The notes under the pieces: generated by a model
Seen by the model: the letters and a program-made list of their open reading frames with translations, nothing else
What the model was told of the DNA's origin: nothing
Databases searched by the model: none
Translations under genes and position numbers: made by a program
Source: an uncultured Actinomycetes bacterium
GTDB lineage: Bacteria > Actinomycetota > Actinomycetes > S36-B12
Assembly (NCBI GenBank): GCA_903918595.1
Contig: CAIXFB010000323.1
Location: forward strand, 1 to 21,599
Length of the DNA stretch: 21,599 bases
Direction of reading: 5' to 3'
In this document: positions 15,243-20,940 of the stretch, in pieces
Position numbering within the stretch: the first letter of the stretch is position 1
Layout: every line of letters starts with the position of its first letter

Positions 15243-15853
15243 CGGGTGGTTTCGTTTCACAAGCGTTAGCTTCAACACCGCCTCCTGTCAGTGGCACTGT
15301 CATTGTTCGGTGCCTAGACAATGTGGGTAACGAGATTCGTGGTTCGGGTGTAGTGATTCCACGGCGTGCTGCTGCGGTAATCCCCTCTAAGAAAGCTTCG
15401 GCGGTAGTCACGGCAGCGCATGTTGTGGCCGACTGCGTTCCCGAGAGCACTGTGGTGATCGTGGGAACGACTGAGTTTTCCGGTCAAGTAGTTAAGCAGG
15501 ATCCTCTGCGCGACGTTGCGTTGCTTCGTGTCGCCGGGCGTATCAAACCGTCTTCACTAAGTATCGGAGTGGTAGTTCCCGTCGCTGGCGCGACGGTTGC
15601 TATTCGTGGCGCCGCCGCTCCTGGGCCGGTAACACAACATGGCGGCACAATCCGCGCTGCGACTCCTAATTCCCTAGAGGTGACGGGAGGCGCAAGTGAC
15701 GGCCAGTCCGGTGGTGGAGTCTTTGATTCAGCGAATCGATTTCTTGGCATCATCGTGGCGGGCGATGACACGAAACTGTATGCCGTGCCGTTGCCCGAAA
15801 TGTGTGGCTTGGCGCTCTCCGTAACTCGCTGTGGTTCGACACCTTGGCGATAA
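15182..15853 (+). CDS. Secreted trypsin-like serine protease
   Basis: The 223-residue protein has a signal peptide (M-F-A-R-K-L-L-R-L then a hydrophobic core to S-Q-A-L-A-S at about 31). A compact chymotrypsin-fold domain follows with the full triad visible: His80 in V-V-T-A-A-H-V-V, Asp111 in D-P-L-R-D-V-A-L-L-R-V, and Ser176 in S-D-G-Q-S-G-G-G-V-F. The Pro usually following G-D-S-G-G is Gly here. It is short, with no PDZ or other C-terminal domain. Cysteines near 44, 85, 208 and 217 may form two disulfides. It should act outside the cell. It overlaps the upstream secreted-protein gene by 61 bp and has a good Shine-Dalgarno there, so the two genes are probably translated from one mRNA. Confidence 0.85.
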   Translation: MFARKLLRLLIWNVGLSLTLTGGFVSQALASTPPPVSGTVIVRCLDNVGNEIRGSGVVIPRRAAAVIPSKKASAVVTAAHVVADCVPESTVVIVGTTEFSGQVVKQDPLRDVALLRVAGRIKPSSLSIGVVVPVAGATVAIRGAAAPGPVTQHGGTIRAATPNSLEVTGGASDGQSGGGVFDSANRFLGIIVAGDDTKLYAVPLPEMCGLALSVTRCGSTPWR

Positions 15854-15950
15854 CTTCGAGAAGAGGGGGCATTCATACTAATTTCACTTCATTGTCGATA
15901 TGAAAACGTTGACCGCCTGAAGTTAACAAGATGCGCAGAGTATTTCGTGG

Positions 15951-15992
15951 TAGCCAGGGACGGGATCGAACCGTCGACATTCTGATTTTCAG
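15951..15992 (-). repeat. tRNA-Phe 3'-end fragment, copy 4
   Basis: 39 of 42 positions match the intact gene (mismatches at repeat positions 2, 29, 33). It shares the position-2 change (TAGCC instead of TGGCC) with copy 2. Confidence 0.88.
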
Positions 15993-15993
15993 A

Positions 15994-16082
15994 TGGGTGC
16001 GCACCCACGGTCAGTGGTGGTGTCTTGTGAGTCCCTCACCGTGCGTGTGAGTGCTGCAGAGTCTGTGCACAATGTTGTGCAC
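15994..16082. promoter_or_regulatory. Cluster of three palindromes next to tRNA-Phe fragment 4
   Basis: Three inverted repeats lie within 90 bp: TGGGTGCGCACCCA (15994-16007, perfect), CTCAC/GTGAG with a 7-bp loop (16035-16051), and GTGCACAATGTTGTGCAC (16065-16082, perfect 8-bp arms around TG). They could be operators for the gene at 16263, recombinase arm sites or RNA hairpins; the sequence does not decide. Confidence 0.45.
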
Positions 16083-16137
16083 ATGACAGTCGCTTCCTCG
16101 GGGTCAATTTCGGGTACTTGAGCCAGATTAATTGGCT

Positions 16138-16266
16138 ATGGTTACGGTTGTTTGCTCCACTGTTCCTGAGGCGCAGCGCTCGGGCGTGGACTTGCACCTC
16201 CTTTCGCGCTCGGCGAGAACTTTCCTTGCTGGGTTAAGTCTCCCAGTGGTTGGAAGTCAGTTATGA
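16138..16266 (+). CDS. Possible short upstream ORF overlapping the propeller gene
   Basis: A 42-codon frame from ATG 16138 ends at TGA 16264-16266, overlapping the ATG 16263 of the next gene as ATGA. The overlap is suggestive of translational coupling. However, the peptide is not recognised, there is no Shine-Dalgarno, and the only nearby promoter-like sequence is AT-rich (ATTAAT in an imperfect palindrome, 16122-16136). It may be chance. Confidence 0.25.
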   Translation: MVTVVCSTVPEAQRSGVDLHLLSRSARTFLAGLSLPVVGSQL

Positions 16267-17519
16267 CGGTTCTAAGGTCGGTTCGTTCTAAGACTTTCCT
16301 CGCTGCATTGTCAGTTGTGGTGGTCGTTGCCGGCATGTTGATGGGCGCCCGCGTCGCGAATGCGGCAGCTGCGAACACCGTGGTCGCCACTGTGCCTGTT
16401 GGGTCAAATCCCAAAACCGTGGCCGTGACGCCGAATGGCAGGTATGTCTATGTTGCTGTCGCGGGCACTAACTCCGTGTCGGTGATCGACACCGCATCGA
16501 ACACGGTGACAGCCACAATTGGTGGCTTTGACAGCCCGCAAGGAATAGCGATCACTCCCGATGGGCTGTATGTATATGTCTCCAACTATGGAGGCTTTGG
16601 AAGCGGCAACTCGGTTTCGGTGATCCGAACCTCAGATAACACATTGGTCGGGTCACCGATCGTCCTTGGTGCCGCATTCTCGGCGCCTCTCTCGATCGCT
16701 GTGTCGCCGGATGGGGCTTACGTATACGTGTCGACGGGCGGTACAGCGAGCGTGTCGATCATCAAACGATTGGACAACTCAGTGACCATGCTGACGGGCT
16801 TTGATGGTCCGAAAGAGTTGGTCGTGACGCCTGATAGCCGGTACGTGTACGTCTCAGATTTCAACTCCAACACTGTGAAAGTAATTCAAGCGTCGACTAA
16901 CACGATTGTCGCGAGCATCGCTGTTGGTTCGGTTGGGTCGTCGGCGGGGCCGTTTGGAGTGACGGTGACTCCCGACGGGCGATTCGTGTATGTCTCCAAT
17001 GACCTTCAGAACTCGGTCTCGGTGATTCGTGTTTCGGATAACACCGTCGTCGGCTCACCCATCACCACGAATTCCGTTCCGCTTGGCATAGCGGCAACAC
17101 CTGACGGCTCGAGCATTCTTGTCGCGTTGAACGGTGGGAGCGCCGTTGGTGTGATCTCCACTGCAACCAACATCATGACCTCAACAATCCCCGTCGGTGG
17201 GGCTCCGTACTCGATCGCTATTAGTTCTAGCGGGCAGTACGCGTATGTCTCGAACTCCAGTGTGGATGTCATCAACCTGCTGTCTGACGTCCCCGGGCTG
17301 ACTGACGTGCTACCACCAGATATTTTGCAAAGTGTTGCCTTGCCTGCAACAGGTGACTGCATTGGTATTGATGACAAGAATTTGAATTGGGCTGGTGCAA
17401 CCAGTGGCGGTTGGTCCGCTTCGTGGGCGCAGTGGATGAATACTGGCAAGGGCGGGGCTGTTTGTAACCGGTTCTTGGCATTCAATCCGACAACGAATAA
17501 CTGGTTCACGCGCAAGTAG
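16263..17519 (+). CDS. Secreted YVTN-repeat beta-propeller with Cys/Trp-rich C-terminal domain
   Basis: The 418-residue protein has a signal peptide (basic start, hydrophobic core to V-A-N-A-A-A at about 36). About seven YVTN/40-residue propeller blades follow, at about 38-340, each with the pattern P-x-x-(I/V)-A-(I/V)-(T/S)-P-D-G-x-Y-V-Y-V-S-x-x-x-x-N-S-V-S-V-I. The last 60 residues form a separate module: a Cys, then G-G-W-S-A-S-W-A-Q-W-M-N-T-G-K-G-G-A-V-C-N-R and an aromatic end. This module matches the C terminus of the protein at 14634. Propellers of this type are usually extracellular binding scaffolds. GGAAG at 16252-16256 is a modest Shine-Dalgarno. The gene ends 11 bp before tRNA-Phe fragment 5 and is the only clear gene of its segment. 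Confidence 0.9.
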   Translation: MTVLRSVRSKTFLAALSVVVVVAGMLMGARVANAAAANTVVATVPVGSNPKTVAVTPNGRYVYVAVAGTNSVSVIDTASNTVTATIGGFDSPQGIAITPDGLYVYVSNYGGFGSGNSVSVIRTSDNTLVGSPIVLGAAFSAPLSIAVSPDGAYVYVSTGGTASVSIIKRLDNSVTMLTGFDGPKELVVTPDSRYVYVSDFNSNTVKVIQASTNTIVASIAVGSVGSSAGPFGVTVTPDGRFVYVSNDLQNSVSVIRVSDNTVVGSPITTNSVPLGIAATPDGSSILVALNGGSAVGVISTATNIMTSTIPVGGAPYSIAISSSGQYAYVSNSSVDVINLLSDVPGLTDVLPPDILQSVALPATGDCIGIDDKNLNWAGATSGGWSASWAQWMNTGKGGAVCNRFLAFNPTTNNWFTRK

Positions 17520-17530
17520 CGTGCTCGCGG

Positions 17531-17572
17531 TGGCCAGGGACGGGATCGAACCGTCGACCATCCGATTTTCAG
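17531..17572 (-). repeat. tRNA-Phe 3'-end fragment, copy 5 (best preserved)
   Basis: 41 of 42 positions match 19070-19111 (only repeat position 30 differs), and four more bases (TCGG of the anticodon stem) also match. It is the copy nearest the intact gene. Confidence 0.9.
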
Positions 17573-17606
17573 TCGGGTTCAATCGGAGGGCAACCTTAGT
17601 TTTTCG

Positions 17607-18977
17607 TCATTGCCGGACCCGGAAGGCAGCAGCAAGGCGGGCTTGCGCCTCCGATGCACAGCCTGCAGCCGATGCAGGTCTCGTGCGTGCCGCGAAGCCG
17701 CCGGAGAAACCTGCGAGTGCCGGGAAGCCGACGAGTGGCGTTAGCGAATAGAACTCCGTCCAGCGCAAAGCTGCGGGTGATCCATCGGGTGCGCCACTCA
17801 CACCGCCTCCAACAATGCCGAGCACCTGGGAGTCACCCCACCACTGCTCGTCGTATCTCAAGATAACTTTCTCGAGGTTGCCAGTAGTCAGTCCCCGGAG
17901 TGCAAGTGAGACACCTTGGGTCATGCCCGTGATTCCTGGCACTCCGGCCTGGAGCAAGGGAAGAGGAACTGCGACAACCACGGCATCAGCAGTCAGCATC
18001 TCGCGCGAGGTGCTCACCCGCACGGTCGGACCAGTGGGATCAACACGTGTCACAGGTTGATTGAGTCGCACCTCAATGCCGTCAAGAAGGTATTGGGGAA
18101 TGGCGATGTAACCGCCCTTGACGAAGGCATCTCCACCGGCACCGTCTTCGCCTTCCTGCAACGCGGCGACGCTAAGTGTCGAGGGATCGAGTCCGTACTC
18201 CTGCGTGATTTCGACAGCCTGAGCCCAACGTCCGAATCGGTTTGCGTTCCAGTTACGTCGCGCGAGCCAAGACGAGACAGAGAGCGAGGGGGAGTTGGAG
18301 TCAGCCGAAAGCTGATCAGTGAGATCGGAGAGTCGGCCTTTGACGGTCTTGGCCTGTTCACTCTCTCGCCCAGTGACGGTATCCCGAATGAGCTCATCTG
18401 CGTAGTTCGTCCGCACAAGCGAAACCCCGGCAGCCGTGGCTAGACCGGTGACCGGGTTTCCCTTGGTGGAGTGGACCCACGCAGCGCCCAGTTCAACCGG
18501 AGCACCCCACTCAGTGGAAGAGAGAATGCGACCGCCGATGCGGTCGCTGGCCTCGAGTACTTGAACAGCTACGCCGGCATTCGAGAGAGTCCTCGCTGCT
18601 GCGGCACCGGCAATGCCGGCACCGATGACGATAACGCGAGTTGGCTCGACTTCTGAGATCAACTGACGCGCTGCTCGCACCCCGGACTGGTACCCACCAT
18701 TAGTGGTGGAAGGGAAATCGACACTCGTGTATTCGCCAGCCAGCGCGATACGACCGCCGATCAGCGCTTCGCTGAGAGTCTCGCGCGCATCTGGATAGCA
18801 CCGAGTGCTGAGGGCAGAGTATGAGCCACGCGCCCAGGGGTTCGAATCCCATCGGGTTGCCATGAACGCGGTGGGACGTGGGATCGACATGGCTTGAGCC
18901 GATGAGACCGAAGCACCTACCAACGCTAGCGAAGCAGCCGCTCCCGCGGAGAGCCTCAGAAAGTGTCGTCGATGCAC
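17607..18977 (-). CDS. Circularly permuted, Tat-exported flavin amine oxidase
   Basis: The 456-residue protein is a FAD-dependent amine oxidase-family protein with a rearranged order. A Tat-like signal (R-R-H-F-L-R-L with hydrophobic core, to A-Q-A at about 29) comes first. Residues about 33-105 then hold what is normally the C-terminal end of the family: T-R-W-D-S-N-P-W-A-R-G-S-Y-S and G-R-I-A-L-A-G-E-Y-T-S-x-D-F-P, which contact the flavin. Only then comes the usual N-terminal Rossmann motif G-A-G-I-A-G-A-A-A-A (about 119-128) with L-E-A-S-D-R-I-G-G-R (about 141-150). The chain ends where the W-R-G-S-Y-S segment would normally follow. GTG 18977 is preceded by GAGGA. It should oxidise amines or related substrates outside the cytoplasm; the substrate is unknown. 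It is the only gene between tRNA-Phe fragment 5 and the intact tRNA. Confidence 0.82.
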   Translation of the reverse strand: MHRRHFLRLSAGAAASLALVGASVSSAQAMSIPRPTAFMATRWDSNPWARGSYSALSTRCYPDARETLSEALIGGRIALAGEYTSVDFPSTTNGGYQSGVRAARQLISEVEPTRVIVIGAGIAGAAAARTLSNAGVAVQVLEASDRIGGRILSSTEWGAPVELGAAWVHSTKGNPVTGLATAAGVSLVRTNYADELIRDTVTGRESEQAKTVKGRLSDLTDQLSADSNSPSLSVSSWLARRNWNANRFGRWAQAVEITQEYGLDPSTLSVAALQEGEDGAGGDAFVKGGYIAIPQYLLDGIEVRLNQPVTRVDPTGPTVRVSTSREMLTADAVVVAVPLPLLQAGVPGITGMTQGVSLALRGLTTGNLEKVILRYDEQWWGDSQVLGIVGGGVSGAPDGSPAALRWTEFYSLTPLVGFPALAGFSGGFAARTRPASAAGCASEAQARLAAAFRVRQ

Positions 18978-19069
18978 GATCTAATCCTCGCACGCTTCCC
19001 GCGACGGGTCGAAGAGTTGCCCGCACCTGAGCTGCCACTATTTGGGGTGTGATCCCCCCACCTGATGGG

Positions 19070-19143
19070 TGGCCAGGGACGGGATCGAACCGTCGACCTT
19101 CCGATTTTCAGTCGGACGCTCGTACCAACTGAGCTACCTGGCC
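19070..19143 (-). tRNA. tRNA-Phe(GAA)
   Basis: A complete 74-nt cloverleaf on the minus strand: acceptor GGCCAGG/CCTGGCC, D-arm GCTC...GAGC, anticodon stem TCCGA/TCGGA with loop CTGAAAA (anticodon GAA), T-arm GACGG-TTCGATC-CCGTC, discriminator A. CCA is not encoded (ACCC follows). It is the parent of the five fragments downstream of its 3' end. Confidence 0.95.
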
Positions 19144-19343
19144 GTGCCACGGAAGGTTATCAGTCAGCCTGCTTCCCGGATTGACCGACCATGACCCAGA
19201 TTCTTTGGTTCCTGGGGCTCAAACCGAGCTCGGGTAGATAGAGCCCCGCCTACGCAAGGAGTACGACGAACAGCGAGCCCGACGTTCAACAACCATGCAC
19301 CGAAGAACAAGCGTGGGTGAAGGCGTGGAGGCTGTTGAGGCTG

Positions 19344-19349
19344 TATAAA
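19344..19349 (+). promoter_or_regulatory. -10 element for the NaV-like channel gene
   Basis: TATAAA, preceded by TG (TGTATAAA), ends 6 bp before GTG 19356. This supports that start over GTG 19317. Confidence 0.45.
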
Positions 19350-19355
19350 CAAAGT

Positions 19356-20213
19356 GTGACATCTGCCCCTGAACGCGCCATACCGCGCCTTGAACCACTC
19401 GCTCGAATCGTTGACTCGAATAGGTTCCAGCTCTTCATCAGCGCAGTGATCGTCTTGAACGCGATCGTTTTGGGCATCGAGACCTACATAGCCACCGACT
19501 CACCAACGTTCACCCTGCTGATGCGTCTGAATGATGTCTTCTACATCATTTTCCTCATTGAGCTGATCACTCGCATCATCTCCTACTTCCCGCGGCCCTT
19601 GAACTTCTTCCGATCAGGCTGGAACGTATTCGACTTCATCATCATTGGCGCGGCTCTCATTCCCGCTGTCCGGGCTCAAGCCGAAATACTCCGCTTGCTA
19701 AGACTCGCTCGAGTTGTGCGACTGCTGCGTTTCCTTCCCGACGCCCGGATGTTAATGGCCACGTTGGCGAAAGCGCTGCCGTCGATTTTCTCAATGATCG
19801 TTCTTGTCATTCTGATCATCTTCGTATACGGAATGATTGGAGTGTTCTTGTATGGCGAGGAACTCCCACAACAATGGGGCAATATCGGTTCTGCCATGTT
19901 GACGCTGTTCATCTTGTTGACACTGGAGAACTTCCCGACCTATCTCGAGCAGGCTCAGACCGTTACTCCCTTGGCGCCCGTGTTTTTTCTGTCCTATGTT
20001 CTTATCGCCGCGTTCGTCGTTCTCAATCTCGTGCTGGGCATTGTCGTTGGGGCGATGGAAGAGGCCAGAGAAGAAGAACGTGCGCGCTTGCGTAAGGAGG
20101 AGGAAACCGAGCACACCTCACTTGTTGACCTTGTTCTTGGTTTGCGCAATCAGTTGACTCTGGTCGAACAAGAGTTGCAGGAACTGAATCGGAAACCAGG
20201 TTCTCTGCGCTGA
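19356..20213 (+). CDS. Voltage-gated sodium-channel-like ion transport protein
   Basis: The 285-residue Ion_trans protein has the single-domain bacterial NaV layout. S1 contains A-I-V-L-G-I-E-T-Y, S3 has N-V-F-D-F-I-I-I, and S4 (L-R-L-L-R-L-A-R-V-V-R-L-L-R) has five arginines spaced by three, so it should sense voltage. The pore has T-L-E-N-F-P at about 189-194 where the NaChBac family usually has T-L-E-S-W. S6 is followed by a strongly charged helix (E-E-A-R-E-E-E-R-A-R-L-R-K) and a C-terminal heptad-like coiled coil that would hold the tetramer. The filter Glu is kept, but Ser and Trp are replaced by Asn and Phe, so selectivity is uncertain. It lies on the opposite strand between tRNA-Phe and tRNA-Asp. 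Confidence 0.88.
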   Translation: MTSAPERAIPRLEPLARIVDSNRFQLFISAVIVLNAIVLGIETYIATDSPTFTLLMRLNDVFYIIFLIELITRIISYFPRPLNFFRSGWNVFDFIIIGAALIPAVRAQAEILRLLRLARVVRLLRFLPDARMLMATLAKALPSIFSMIVLVILIIFVYGMIGVFLYGEELPQQWGNIGSAMLTLFILLTLENFPTYLEQAQTVTPLAPVFFLSYVLIAAFVVLNLVLGIVVGAMEEAREEERARLRKEEETEHTSLVDLVLGLRNQLTLVEQELQELNRKPGSLR

Positions 20214-20220
20214 GCTACCT

Positions 20221-20247
20221 GGGCGCGCGCCCTTCGGGCCTTCGCCC
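20221..20247. terminator. GC-rich overlapping hairpins between the NaV-like gene and tRNA-Asp
   Basis: A perfect 12-bp palindrome (GGGCGCGCGCCC, 20221-20232) overlaps two small hairpins, GCCC-TTC-GGGC (20229-20239) and GGGC-CTTC-GCCC (20236-20247). It sits 7 bp after the channel stop and about 20 bp after the 3' end of tRNA-Asp, so it could end both transcripts. No T-tract follows. Confidence 0.35.
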
Positions 20248-20265
20248 TAGGGCTTGAAGATCGAT

Positions 20266-20342
20266 TGGCGACCCCGACCGGACTTGAACCGGCGACCTCC
20301 GCCGTGACAGGGCGGCGCGCTAACCAACTGCGCTACGGGGCC
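20266..20342 (-). tRNA. tRNA-Asp(GTC)
   Basis: A complete cloverleaf on the minus strand with encoded CCA: acceptor GGCCCCG/CGGGGTC, anticodon stem CCGCC/GGCGG with loop CTGTCAC (anticodon GTC), T-arm GCCGG-TTCAAGT-CCGGT, discriminator G. Confidence 0.95.
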
Positions 20343-20361
20343 TTGCTGGTGCTGCCGTGCG

Positions 20362-20434
20362 TATCCCCAACGGGGTTCGAACCCGTGTTACCGCCGTGAA
20401 AGGGCGGTGTCCTAGGCCACTAGACGATGGGGAC
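20362..20434 (-). tRNA. tRNA-Glu(TTC)
   Basis: A complete 73-nt cloverleaf on the minus strand: acceptor GTCCCCA/TGGGGAT, anticodon stem CCGCC/GGCGG with loop CTTTCAC (anticodon TTC), T-arm ACGGG-TTCGAAC-CCCGT, discriminator A, no encoded CCA. It lies 19 bp upstream of tRNA-Asp, so the two probably share a transcript. Confidence 0.95.
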
Positions 20435-20557
20435 CTACAACATGTCTCCGTCGACCGTAACGCCGTTGGCGACCGCCAAAGCATATGGGACCGGTTCCCG
20501 GGGCTCAAATCCGGCCCGACGTTGCTGAGATATCGGGTTGTGGGTGACGATGTATGG

Positions 20558-20905
20558 GTGATCGACGTACCCATGGCTGAATTCGAGGAGCTGGTTTCAG
20601 CGGCTCTCGACACCATCCCGGAATCTCTTGCGAACTTGATGGACAACGTGGTGGTGATGGTCGAGGAGGAGAAGCCGGGGCAGCCTCGGTTGCTGGGGCT
20701 GTATCACGGGGTGCCCCTCACCTCCCGGGGTAACAATTACGCAGGGCACCTGCCTGATCGGATCTCTATTTATCGACGCCCGATTCTGCGGATGTGTTCA
20801 ACCCCGGAGGCGGTCGTGAATCAGGTGCGCGTCACTGTGGTGCACGAGATCGCCCACCACTTTGGGATTAGCGATGAGCGGTTGCACGAACTCGGGGCTT
20901 ACTGA
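20558..20905 (+). CDS. Small zincin-like metallopeptidase family protein
   Basis: The 115-residue protein contains the zinc-protease signature H-E-I-A-H-H-F-G-I-S-D-E-R-L near the C terminus (about residues 96-109), which fits the HExxHxxGxxD pattern of a small actinobacterial metallopeptidase family. The N-terminal half (E-F-E-E-L-V...A-L-D-T-I-P, then N-V-V-V-M-V-E-E-E, then L-G-L-Y-H-G-V-P-L-T-S-R-G) is also typical. It is presumably cytoplasmic; its substrate is not known. The start is uncertain. GTG 20558 gives the short lead-in expected for the family; ATG 20573 is the alternative. The frame is open back into the tRNA genes, which cannot be coding. Confidence 0.85.
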   Translation: MIDVPMAEFEELVSAALDTIPESLANLMDNVVVMVEEEKPGQPRLLGLYHGVPLTSRGNNYAGHLPDRISIYRRPILRMCSTPEAVVNQVRVTVVHEIAHHFGISDERLHELGAY

Positions 20906-20930
20906 TCGGTGCTGACTGATCGGTGCTGAC
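20903..20930 (+). repeat. 14-bp tandem duplication at the metallopeptidase stop
   Basis: TGATCGGTGCTGAC occurs twice back to back; the first unit begins with the stop codon TGA. It is probably a recent slippage duplication between convergent genes. Confidence 0.8.
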
Positions 20931-20940
20931 TGTGAATTGA

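Larger units (their letters stand above)
9678..19143 (-). mobile_element. Array of accessory segments bounded by tRNA-Phe 3'-end repeats
   Basis: Five partial copies of the last 42 nt of tRNA-Phe(GAA) lie in direct orientation on the 3' side of the intact gene and split the region into segments of about 1.3, 1.3, 3.6, 1.6 and 1.5 kb. Each segment holds accessory genes, in both orientations. The shared sequence spans the acceptor 3' strand, T-arm, variable loop and 3' side of the anticodon arm, a stretch commonly used as an attachment site by tyrosine recombinases, and each insertion at a tRNA 3' end leaves such a copy. No recombinase is encoded here. That the segments arrived by successive insertion is inference. 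Confidence 0.65.

Noticed and set aside
9678..17572. The five fragments as functional tRNA genes
   Set aside because: Each lacks the 5' acceptor strand, D-arm and most of the 5' anticodon arm, so no cloverleaf can form.
20357..20557. Upstream extension of the metallopeptidase frame
   Set aside because: It runs through tRNA-Glu on the other strand and has no family match; the conserved part begins at about 20558.
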